A stretch of DNA of 11,375 nucleotides from Brevundimonas sp. GTDB lineage: Bacteria > Pseudomonadota > Alphaproteobacteria > Caulobacterales > Caulobacteraceae. Below are positions 1 to 5,064 of this stretch, piece by piece. The notes beneath the pieces were generated by a model. That model did not search any database, had not been told where the DNA came from, and saw only the letters and a list, made by a program, of their open reading frames with translations. Location: assembly GCA_015234495.1 (NCBI GenBank), contig JADGMZ010000359.1, forward strand, positions 1-11,375. The letters run 5' to 3'. Within the stretch, counting starts at the first letter, position 1; each line of letters begins with the position of its first letter. A program made the translations under genes and the position numbers.

Positions 1-325
1 GCAACACCGCGCGGCCCGCGGCCAGCAGCCGATCATACTGTCTGGCGGTCAGCGCGGCGAGGGCGGCTTCAAGCGTCGCCCGGCGCTTGACCTCGACCAC
101 CGCCAGGACGCGGCCGCGGCGGGCGAGGATGTCGATCTCGCCGGCCCGCGTTTTCAGGCGGAAGCCGAGCAGCTGATAGCCCCGGCTCATCAGCAGCAGG
201 GCCGCCAGCCATTCGGAGCGGTGGCCCTGGCGATGCGACAGGGCCCCGAGCGCCACCCGCCAGCCGCGCTTGTTTGCCACCACCCTCGGCGCCTTGAGGC
301 GGACGGGGGGGCCGGCGCCCCTCAC
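1..325 (-). CDS. yraN: YraN/UPF0102 family endonuclease-like protein (partial, cut by left window edge)
   Basis: The 108 visible codons encode the N-terminal part of a UPF0102 (YraN) protein, a small family with a PD-(D/E)XK nuclease-like fold and no firmly established role. The family core is recognisable: a helix with HRSEWLAALLLMSRGY, then GEIDILARRGRVLAVVEVKRR split by a short loop. It contains the expected Asp of the EID motif and the Glu-x-Lys of VEVK. The C-terminal part lies beyond base 1. I chose the GTG at 325-323 because it overlaps the rsmI stop codon as GTGA, an arrangement that favours translational coupling. A second in-frame GTG pair at 283-278 is a possible shorter start, and residues before it are low-complexity. 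The gene follows rsmI on the same strand, an arrangement common in proteobacteria (yraL-yraN region of E. coli). The family call is solid; the nuclease activity is only inferred from the fold. Confidence 0.85.
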   Translation of the reverse strand, partial: MRGAGPPVRLKAPRVVANKRGWRVALGALSHRQGHRSEWLAALLLMSRGYQLLGFRLKTRAGEIDILARRGRVLAVVEVKRRATLEAALAALTARQYDRLLAAGRAVL

Positions 326-1194
326 CGGCCCTGCAGCTCCAGCGCCCTCTTGTAGAGCGGCTTGCGGGGCAGGTTCAGCGCCCTGGACACCTCGGCGGCC
401 GCCTCGCCCGGCGGCAGGCGGGTCAGGGCCTCGGAGAGGGCGGCGTCGGCGTCGGCCGCCGAGGCGGTCTCCTGCTCGCCGGGGCCCACCACGATCACGA
501 TCTCGCCCTTCGGCGACTGGCAGCGGGGGTCGGCGGCCAGATCGGCGAGGGTCCCGCGGACGCATTCCTCATAGAGCTTGGTCAGCTCGCGGGCGACGGC
601 GGCGGGACGCGGGCCGAGCACGGCGGCCATGTCGGCCAGGCTGTCGGCGAGGCGGGGACCGCTCTCGAAGAAGACCAGGGTCTGGCGGCCCGGCCGCAGC
701 TCTTCCAGCGCCGTCCGCCGCGCCCCCGACTTCGGCGGCAGGAAGCCGGCGAACAGCACCCGGTCGGCGGGCAGGCCGGCAATGCACAGGGCGGCCAGCA
801 GGCTGGAGGCGCCGGGGACCGGGTGGACCGGCAGGCCCTCGGCGATGGCCGCCCGCGCCACGACATAGCCCGGGTCCGACACCATGGGCGTGCCGGCGTC
901 GGAGACGAGGGCCACCACCGCCCCGTTGCTGAGCCGGTCGACGGCCAGTTCGGCGGCCCGGGCGGAGGCGTGGTCGTCGCAGCGCTCCAGCCGCGCCTTG
1001 AGGCCGTAGGCGGCCAGCAATTTGGCGGTCACCCGGGTGTCCTCGGCGAGCACGAGGTCGGCGGCGGCGAGGACGTCGAGGGCGCGCAGCGTCATGTCGC
1101 GCAGGTTGCCGATGGGCGTGGCCACCAGATACAGGCCCGGCGCCACGGGACGCGGCGGCGGGGCGGTCGGCGGGAAGGGCGACGGATCGGGCAT
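322..1194 (-). CDS. rsmI: 16S rRNA (cytidine(1402)-2'-O)-methyltransferase RsmI
   Basis: RsmI is a SAM-dependent tetrapyrrole-methylase-fold enzyme that 2'-O-methylates C1402 in the decoding centre of 16S rRNA. The 290-residue protein has the normal length and the full motif set: GLYLVATPIGNLRDMTLRAL at residues 20-39, EDTR at 51-54, LVSDAGTPMVSDPGY at 96-110, PVPGASSLLAAL at 125-136 (SAM site) and FAGFLPPKSGARR at 148-160. The C-terminal segment around PRKPLYKRALEL matches the usual small helical tail. FFESGPR at 175-181 replaces the commoner Y-E-S/A-P-H-R form. It begins 4 nt after the GNAT stop and ends in a 4-nt overlap with yraN, so it is probably the middle gene of a three-gene operon. 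The first 17 residues are proline-rich and may be disordered. ATG at 1194 is the natural start given this spacing. Confidence 0.96.
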   Translation of the reverse strand: MPDPSPFPPTAPPPRPVAPGLYLVATPIGNLRDMTLRALDVLAAADLVLAEDTRVTAKLLAAYGLKARLERCDDHASARAAELAVDRLSNGAVVALVSDAGTPMVSDPGYVVARAAIAEGLPVHPVPGASSLLAALCIAGLPADRVLFAGFLPPKSGARRTALEELRPGRQTLVFFESGPRLADSLADMAAVLGPRPAAVARELTKLYEECVRGTLADLAADPRCQSPKGEIVIVVGPGEQETASAADADAALSEALTRLPPGEAAAEVSRALNLPRKPLYKRALELQGR

Positions 1195-1198
1195 CCCG

Positions 1199-1657
1199 CT
1201 ACAGGGCCTTCTTGTAGCCGAGGTGGCTGGCGACGAAGCCGAGCCGTTCGTAGAAGCGATGCGCCTCCGGACGCTCGCGGTCGGTGGTCAGCTGGACGAG
1301 GCCGCAGCCGCGCGCACGGCACTCGGCGATGGCCCATTCGAAGACGCGGCCGCCGAGGCCGGCGCCGCGGCGGCTCGCGGCGATGCGGACGCCTTCGATC
1401 TGGCCACGCCACATGCCCTTGCGGGACAGTCCGGGGATGAAGGTCAGCTGCAGCACGCCCACCACCCGGTCGTCGTCCGTGACCACGGCGAGCAGCTGGT
1501 TCGGGTCCCGGTCGATGGCCTCGAAGGCCGAGACATAGGCGGCGGCCGGCGGCGTGGCGGGGTCCTCGCGCGTGCGGCCGAGGGGGTCGTCGGCCAGCAG
1601 GGCGATGATCGACGGCAGGTCGGGCGCGACGGCGCGGCGGAAGGCGATGGTCCCCAT
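1199..1657 (-). CDS. GNAT family N-acetyltransferase
   Basis: This is a 152-residue single-domain GCN5-related acetyltransferase, which transfers an acetyl group from acetyl-CoA to an unknown amine. It shows the order expected of the family: an N-terminal helix pair (residues 10-50), a strand VVGVLQLTFIPGLSRKG at 65-81, motif A RRGAGLGGRVFEWAI at 96-110 with the acetyl-CoA pyrophosphate loop, and motif B EAHRFYERLGF at 131-141. The reading frame remains open upstream to base 2008, but that extension runs through repeat-rich non-coding DNA and looks nothing like an acetyltransferase, so I placed the start at ATG 1657. No clear Shine-Dalgarno precedes it; instead a -10-like TATGCT ends 6 nt before the ATG, suggesting a leaderless message. 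It leads the likely operon with rsmI and yraN. The substrate cannot be inferred; RimI is not indicated. Confidence 0.9.
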   Translation of the reverse strand: MGTIAFRRAVAPDLPSIIALLADDPLGRTREDPATPPAAAYVSAFEAIDRDPNQLLAVVTDDDRVVGVLQLTFIPGLSRKGMWRGQIEGVRIAASRRGAGLGGRVFEWAIAECRARGCGLVQLTTDRERPEAHRFYERLGFVASHLGYKKAL

Positions 1658-1663
1658 CCGGAC

Positions 1664-1692
1664 AGCATAAAGGGGTCGGGGGGTCAGGTCAG
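1664..1692 (-). promoter_or_regulatory. Candidate leaderless promoter of the GNAT-rsmI-yraN operon
   Basis: On the minus strand, TATGCT (1669-1664) lies 6 nt upstream of the GNAT ATG. A weak -35 match, CTGACC, sits 17 nt further up. This spacing would place transcription start at or next to the A of the ATG. The -35 overlaps the direct repeat GGTCAGGTCAG. The call rests on spacing and partial consensus only. Confidence 0.35.
1682..1692 (+). repeat. Direct repeat GGTCAGGTCAG, left copy
   Basis: This 11-bp sequence is identical to 2127-2137 at the other end of the non-coding gap. The unit is internally repetitive (GGTCA twice), which lowers its significance. It could be a target-site duplication or coincidence. 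Confidence 0.4.
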
Positions 1693-1728
1693 CAACCTTC
1701 GCGGCAGGCGGCAGGCAGCAGGTGAAGT

Positions 1729-1768
1729 CCAAAGTGGGGACTGAAAGTGGTGTGTGTCCCCACTTTGG
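1729..1768. repeat. 13-bp perfect inverted repeat (REP-like palindrome)
   Basis: CCAAAGTGGGGAC (1729-1741) is the exact reverse complement of GTCCCCACTTTGG (1756-1768), separated by a 14-nt loop. The loop contains a further AAAGTGG copy (1744-1750). No T-tract follows on either strand that would make this a standard terminator. It resembles REP-type palindromes that occur in many copies in proteobacterial chromosomes; copy number cannot be judged here. Confidence 0.7.
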
Positions 1769-1805
1769 GGAGGGGAAGGTTTTGCCGCGAGGGGCGGCGG
1801 AAATC

Positions 1806-1832
1806 GAGTCGACAGAGTCGACAGGGTCGACA
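1806..1832 (+). repeat. Three tandem 9-bp units containing GTCGAC
   Basis: GAGTCGACA, GAGTCGACA and GGGTCGACA follow each other without spacer. Each carries the palindrome GTCGAC, so three small symmetric sites lie 9 bp apart, a little less than one helical turn. The function is unknown; a protein-binding cluster or a short tandem-repeat locus are both possible. Confidence 0.6.
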
Positions 1833-2126
1833 TCCCGCTTGAGGGAATTCAGTGACTTCGCGATTTCGGTCCGGTCGCCCTGGACGGCGACGGGGGTCGA
1901 ATTTTGCGCGGTGGGGCGGCGACGTGCAGGTCGGCGCCTGGAGGGGGCGGCGGCTCCTGGACGGAGCGGCGGGGGTTCGATTGTCAAAGACCGGCGTCGG
2001 CCGGCCATTGTGCGCCCGCTCTCCCCTCAGGCGGGAAGATCGCACCTGGATAAGATCATGTGGCTGGAAAGGCGGGAGATTTTTCGTCCAGTCCGACTGG
2101 AATTCCGCCGATTGCCAGCACTTTCC

Positions 2127-2137
2127 GGTCAGGTCAG
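2127..2137 (+). repeat. Direct repeat GGTCAGGTCAG, right copy
   Basis: This is identical to 1682-1692. It spans the hemW stop codon (TGA on the minus strand at 2131-2129), so if the repeat arose by insertion, the insertion lay right at the 3' end of hemW. Confidence 0.4.
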
Positions 2138-3262
2138 GAGAGCCTTGAGGAGGGCGTCGAGGACGGGGCGGCCGCGGGCGGTGGCGGCGACGTTCGGGCC
2201 TGACAGGGCGAGGAAGCCGTCGGCGAGCAGGTCGGCCAGCGGCGGGGCGTCGGGGGTCAGGCCGAGGGCGGCGAGAATCTCGAGCTGCGCGCCCTCGACG
2301 GTGCGGAGGCCGAGCAGGATGCGTTCCTCCGCCGCTTCGGTCGGGGACAGGGCGGCGACTTCGCTCCACGGCGTGCCGGCGGCGACGCCCGCGGCGTAGT
2401 CGGGGATGCGGCGGCGGGCCACGGTGGCGGTGCGGACGCCGTCCAGGGTCAGGCGGCCGTGGGCGCCCGGGCCAAGGCCGAGATAGTCGCCGCCGCGCCA
2501 GACGTGGAGATTGTGCGCCGAGCGGGCGGCGACGCCGCGCGCGTGGTTGGACACCTCATAGGCGTCGAACCCGGCGTCCCCGAGCACCGTCTGGGTGGTC
2601 TCGTAGAGGGCGGCGGCGAGATCCTCGTCGGGCGGGGTCCAGGCGCCGCGGGCCACGGCGCGGCCGAAGGCGGTCTCGGGCTCGATGGTCAGCTGGTAGG
2701 GTGAGACGTGCTCGAAGCCGAGGTCGAGGGCCTGGCGAAGCTCGCCGCTCCAGTCGGCGACGCCCTGGCCCGGGCGGGCGTAGATCAGGTCGATGGACAG
2801 GCGCGGGAAGGCGCGGGCGGCGACGGCGACGGCGCGGCGCGCCTCGTCGGCGGAATGGTTGCGGCCGAGGAAGGCGAGGCTGGCGTCGTCGAGGGCCTGG
2901 ACGCCCATCGACAGCCGGTTGACCCCGGCCGCCGCCAGGGCCGCGAAGCGGTCGGCCTCGGCGTCGGTCGGATTGGCTTCCAGACTGATCTCGATCGGGC
3001 CGTCCGGCGGGAACAGGTCGCGGGCGCGCGCGATCACCGCCCCCACGGCCCCGGGCGCCATCAGCGAGGGCGTGCCGCCGCCGAAGAAGATCGAGGCCAG
3101 CCGCCGCGGCCCGGTCAGGGCCGCCTGGGCCTCGAGGTCGGCGAGGATGGCCTCGACAAGGCCGGCCTGTTCGTCCGTGCGGCCGCGATCCCGCACCACG
3201 TTGAAGTCGCAGTACGGGCAGATACGGGCGCAGTAGGGCCAGTGGATGTAGAGGGCGAGCAA
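2129..3262 (-). CDS. hemW: HemW, radical SAM haem chaperone-like protein
   Basis: This is a 377-residue radical SAM protein of the HemW group (formerly called oxygen-independent coproporphyrinogen oxidase-like, YggW), now regarded as a haem-binding chaperone. The N-terminus carries YIHWPYCARICPYCDFN with the [4Fe-4S] cysteines C11, C15 and C18. The next motif position is Phe20 rather than the fourth Cys of true HemN, which supports HemW. FFGGGTPSLM follows at residues 59-68, with ISLEANPT further on and a HemN-type C-terminal domain. The start is a TTG at 3262-3260: no ATG or GTG lies between the in-frame upstream stop and the CX3CX2C motif. No Shine-Dalgarno is visible, because the bases just before the start belong to an inverted-repeat element. 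It lies downstream of rdgB, an adjacency also known in E. coli (rdgB-yggW). Confidence 0.93.
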   Translation of the reverse strand: MLALYIHWPYCARICPYCDFNVVRDRGRTDEQAGLVEAILADLEAQAALTGPRRLASIFFGGGTPSLMAPGAVGAVIARARDLFPPDGPIEISLEANPTDAEADRFAALAAAGVNRLSMGVQALDDASLAFLGRNHSADEARRAVAVAARAFPRLSIDLIYARPGQGVADWSGELRQALDLGFEHVSPYQLTIEPETAFGRAVARGAWTPPDEDLAAALYETTQTVLGDAGFDAYEVSNHARGVAARSAHNLHVWRGGDYLGLGPGAHGRLTLDGVRTATVARRRIPDYAAGVAAGTPWSEVAALSPTEAAEERILLGLRTVEGAQLEILAALGLTPDAPPLADLLADGFLALSGPNVAATARGRPVLDALLKALLT

Positions 3263-3389
3263 GGAGTGGCTAGTGGCTAGTGGCTAGTGGCCAGGAGGAA
3301 GTAGCACGGCCGATCTGCTCCGGTCGCAGATTGTGCGATCTGTGGGGAGAAGCGTCCCCCAGCACTGGTCACTAGCCACTGGCCACTCC
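3263..3389. repeat. Large imperfect inverted repeat filling the rdgB-hemW gap (GTGGCTA heptad element)
   Basis: Arms 3263-3289 and 3363-3389 are reverse complements at 24 of 27 positions. The left arm contains three perfect tandem GTGGCTA heptads (3266-3286) plus a variant GTGGCCA (3287-3293). The interior holds two further hairpins: ATCTGC/GCAGAT (3313-3318, 3326-3331) and GGGGA/TCCCC (3344-3348, 3355-3359). The element occupies 127 of the 128 bases between the hemW start codon and the rdgB stop codon. The three imperfect positions are G-U pairs if the plus strand is transcribed, but A-C mismatches on the minus strand, which carries both genes. It looks like a compact insertion (MITE- or REP-type) rather than a native leader. 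Confidence 0.75.
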
Positions 3390-3390
3390 C

Positions 3391-3990
3391 TCACTCCATC
3401 AGCGCCGCCTTCAGCTTCCCGAACGCCAGGGCGCGGTGGCTTATGGAGTCCTTCAGGGCCGGATCCATTTCGCCGAAGGTCCGGTCGTGGCCGTCGGGGA
3501 CGAAGATCGGGTCGTAGCCGAAGCCGCGGTCGCCGCGCGGCGGGAAGGTCAGGGTTCCGTCGACGCGGCCCTCGACCACCACCGCCGGGCCGTCCGGCCA
3601 GGCCACGGCCAGGGCCGAGGTGAACCAGGCGCGGCGGTCGTCCGAGCCGGTCTCGTCCAGACGCTCCTCGACGCGGCGCATGGCGTGGGCGAAGTCCTTG
3701 TCCGGCCCGGCCCAGCGCGCCGAGAAGATGCCCGGCGCCCCGTCCAGGGCGGCCACCGACAGGCCGGAATCGTCGGCCAGGGCGACCTCGCCCGAGCGGT
3801 CGGCGGCGTGCCGCGCCTTGAGCAGGGCGTTGCCGACAAAGGTGCTCTCGGTCTCGTCCGGCTCGGGCAAATTCAGCTCGCCGGCGGTGACCACCGCGTA
3901 ATGTCCGTCCAGCAGCGCTTCGATCTCGCGCGCCTTGCCCGGATTGTGGGTCGCGGCCAGCAGGCGCATCCCCTTGATAAGTTTCAACAT
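3391..3990 (-). CDS. rdgB: RdgB/HAM1 family non-canonical purine NTP pyrophosphatase
   Basis: This enzyme hydrolyses dITP, ITP and XTP to monophosphates plus pyrophosphate, keeping deaminated purines out of DNA and RNA. The 199-residue protein has normal length and the family signatures: LLAATHNPGKAREIEALL (residues 10-27), ADDSGL (72-77, catalytic Asp region), GAPGIFSARWAG (84-95), GDRGFGYDPIFVPDGHDRTFGEM (split as 153-162 and 163-175) and DSISHRA (181-187). The usually acidic position in the T-F-x-E-N-A motif reads TFVGNALLKA here, with Gly at 53. The start at ATG 3990 gives the usual family N-terminus; ATG at residue 8 is a shorter alternative. The 207-base upstream region is shared with the divergent plus-strand miniprotein and contains a palindrome. 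Downstream, hemW may be cotranscribed through the inverted-repeat element. Confidence 0.95.
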   Translation of the reverse strand: MLKLIKGMRLLAATHNPGKAREIEALLDGHYAVVTAGELNLPEPDETESTFVGNALLKARHAADRSGEVALADDSGLSVAALDGAPGIFSARWAGPDKDFAHAMRRVEERLDETGSDDRRAWFTSALAVAWPDGPAVVVEGRVDGTLTFPPRGDRGFGYDPIFVPDGHDRTFGEMDPALKDSISHRALAFGKLKAALME

Positions 3991-4032
3991 TTTTTCTCAG
4001 GCTCGGCTGTTACGTTTCATTGCACAAGTTTA

Positions 4033-4049
4033 ATATCGTTAAACGATAT
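4033..4049. promoter_or_regulatory. 17-bp palindromic operator candidate ATATCGTT-A-AACGATAT
   Basis: Two perfect 8-bp arms surround a single central A. GTTAC (4009-4013) and GTAAC (4050-4054) form a weaker outer pair. A short, A+T-rich, perfectly symmetric site in a divergent intergenic region is typical of a dimeric repressor operator. No cognate regulator can be named; the XRE protein encoded at 5065 is one local candidate. Confidence 0.5.
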
Positions 4050-4160
4050 GTAACGTGATTTCTGGCAAGGCATGGCCTATCTATTATCTCACGAACGGAG
4101 GCCGCGACGTTCTTGATCCAAGGCAAAGCCGGAAGATCGTTGCAGCGGCAAACAAGAACC

Positions 4161-4177
4161 GGGGCATAAACTGCCCC
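4161..4177 (+). other. Small hairpin in the presumed leader of the miniprotein gene
   Basis: GGGGCA (4161-4166) and TGCCCC (4172-4177) are perfect complements around the loop TAAAC. It ends 20 nt before the ATG at 4198, just upstream of the purine-rich GGATAGAGA. It could stabilise the mRNA or, less likely, terminate upstream transcription; no T-run follows. Confidence 0.5.
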
Positions 4178-4197
4178 TCTCAGGATAGAGAACGACA

Positions 4198-4314
4198 ATG
4201 AGCACCATGAACGCTTCCTACTTCATCGAAAAGGTCGGCCACGGCGTCCTGAACGCCTTCCTGCTCGCCGCCCTGCCGACCGCGCTGATCGCCACCCTCG
4301 TCCAGGCCCTGTGA
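4198..4314 (+). CDS. Predicted 38-residue single-pass membrane miniprotein
   Basis: ATG at 4198 opens a 38-codon frame ending in TGA at 4312-4314. Evidence for a real gene is codon use, with nearly every third position G or C as in the neighbours, together with a purine-rich stretch (GGATAGAGA) upstream and a sensible protein. The protein has a short polar N-terminus (MSTMNASYFIEKVGHG) followed by a hydrophobic helix GVLNAFLLAALPTALIATLV at about residues 16-35, then QAL. One membrane span with no signal-peptidase site is likely. A second ATG at 4207 gives a 35-residue form. It lies between the divergent control region and the DUF2975 gene, 127 nt upstream of the latter, which appears to have its own promoter. 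I do not recognise a family. It could be a regulatory small membrane protein; a toxin-like role is possible but unsupported. Confidence 0.55.
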   Translation: MSTMNASYFIEKVGHGVLNAFLLAALPTALIATLVQAL

Positions 4315-4337
4315 TCCTCCTCCTGTTCACCGGAGCT

Positions 4338-4375
4338 TTGACGATCGGCATGACAAACGCGATGTATAAGACCGC
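4338..4375 (+). promoter_or_regulatory. Candidate promoter of the DUF2975-XRE-smr operon
   Basis: TATAAG at 4365-4370 is a good -10. The surrounding 11-mer TATAAGACCGC (4365-4375) recurs exactly in front of the ATP-grasp gene at 6948-6958. TTGACG at 4338-4343 matches a -35 but sits 21 nt away, longer than ideal. Transcription would start near 4376, giving a leader of about 66 nt. Confidence 0.45.
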
Positions 4376-4401
4376 GCGTGGGTTCCAGGAGCCCCGCGCG
4401 G
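4372..4401 (+). other. GC-rich leader hairpin upstream of the DUF2975 gene
   Basis: CCGCGCG (4372-4378) pairs with CGCGCGG (4395-4401), and after a one-base bulge GGG (4380-4382) pairs with CCC (4392-4394). It would form at the very 5' end of the proposed transcript, about 40 nt before the start codon, and may stabilise the mRNA. Confidence 0.4.
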
Positions 4402-4441
4402 CATTCGCGCTCCGACGTCCAGCCTGAACGAGGCCACCGCC

Positions 4442-5011
4442 ATGCGACTCCCGAAGACGACATCGCTCGGGATTCGCACACCCACCCTGCCCCGCCTGAG
4501 CCTGGTTTCGATTTCCAGCGTCGCGGGCACGGCCTGCACCGTCGCCTTCTGGGTTCTGACCGTCGGCGCCGTCCTGATTCCCTCCGCCGTCGTCGCCCTG
4601 AAGCTGTTCGGCACCCCGGTGGTCACCGCCGGATCCGGCGACGAGGCCATCGTCATCCCCCTGCCCTGGGCCTATGTGCTGCTGGTGGCCACCGCCGCCT
4701 TCGCCTATCTGGCCACCTCCGCCCTGATCTTCCGCCTGCTGATCCGCATCGTCGCGACGCTGCGCGTCGGCGATCCGTTCCATCCGCAGAACGTCCGCCG
4801 GCTGCACCAGATCGGCGCCGCCTTCGCCACCGTCACCCTCGGCGTCTGGGTCGGCCAGTTCCTCGTCGCCCGCTTCGTGCGCGGTGCCATGTCGTCGCCC
4901 AGCCTGTTCGACCTGATCACCCCCTCCTTCGCCGTGGTCATCATCGTGGTCATCGCCGAGGTGTTCCGCGAGGGCGCCCGCCTGCGCCGCGAATCCGAAC
5001 TGACCATCTGA
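4442..5011 (+). CDS. DUF2975 domain-containing four-helix membrane protein
   Basis: This is a 189-residue integral membrane protein with four predicted helices at about residues 27-54, 76-105, 122-146 and 157-175. The DUF2975 hallmarks are present: GDPFHPQNVRRLHQIG (110-125) between helices 2 and 3, and the C-terminal AEVFREGARLRRESELTI (172-189). The molecular role of DUF2975 is unknown. Members are typically encoded next to a very small XRE regulator, as in the Bacillus subtilis yozG/yoaS pair, and the same pairing occurs here with the gene 53 nt downstream. The start at ATG 4442 is preceded by GAGG 8 nt upstream. Promoter and leader hairpin candidates lie at 4338-4401. The pair may form a membrane-linked sensing or self-regulating unit; this is inference. 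Confidence 0.88.
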   Translation: MRLPKTTSLGIRTPTLPRLSLVSISSVAGTACTVAFWVLTVGAVLIPSAVVALKLFGTPVVTAGSGDEAIVIPLPWAYVLLVATAAFAYLATSALIFRLLIRIVATLRVGDPFHPQNVRRLHQIGAAFATVTLGVWVGQFLVARFVRGAMSSPSLFDLITPSFAVVIIVVIAEVFREGARLRRESELTI

Positions 5012-5064
5012 GCGGCGCGGTGGCCTTCCCGACGTCCCGCGCCCCGGTGTAAGAGAAAGCCGCC

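Larger units (their letters stand above)
1658..2128. other. 471-base repeat-rich non-coding gap between hemW and the GNAT gene
   Basis: I find no credible gene here. Reading frames that cross it on both strands have arginine- and proline-rich translations without family motifs. The stretch holds a 13-bp inverted repeat (1729-1768), three tandem 9-bp GTCGAC-containing units (1806-1832), a 6-bp-arm hairpin GTCGCC/GGCGAC (1874-1891) and another, TCCAGT/ACTGGA, with a 3-nt loop (2087-2101). It is bounded by two copies of an 11-bp direct repeat. It must also contain the promoter of the minus-strand GNAT operon at its left end. Part of it could be a dispersed non-autonomous element. Confidence 0.6.
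3991..4197. promoter_or_regulatory. Divergent control region between rdgB and the miniprotein gene
   Basis: These 207 bases are distinctly more A+T-rich than the surroundings, at least over 3985-4090. They separate genes transcribed in opposite directions, so promoters for both should lie here. The clearest elements are the 17-bp palindrome at 4033-4049 and a small hairpin at 4161-4177. I could not pick convincing -35/-10 pairs for either direction. Confidence 0.55.

Noticed and set aside
1658..2008. Open extension of the GNAT frame upstream to base 2008
   Set aside because: The added 117 residues run through inverted and tandem repeats, are low-complexity and have no family similarity; ATG 1657 gives a complete acetyltransferase.
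2087..2101. TCCAGT-CCG-ACTGGA hairpin as a terminator of hemW
   Set aside because: On the minus strand the bases after the stem are A-rich, not T-rich, and the stem is only 6 bp.
1689..2399. Long frames on both strands across the hemW 3' end and the non-coding gap
   Set aside because: Translations are arginine/proline-rich and lack motifs; partly antisense to hemW. Typical spurious frames in GC-rich DNA.
3266..3293. GTGGCTA heptads as a CRISPR or satellite array
   Set aside because: Units are contiguous 7-mers with no spacers; they are part of the inverted-repeat arm.
4072..4116. 14-codon frame with rare CTA and TTA leucine codons after the palindrome, as a possible leader peptide
   Set aside because: No ribosome-binding site of quality, no attenuator pair after it, and no biosynthetic operon downstream.
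4010..4198. 62-codon minus-strand frame in the divergent region
   Set aside because: It would overlap the palindrome and presumed promoters and has poor codon bias for this genome.
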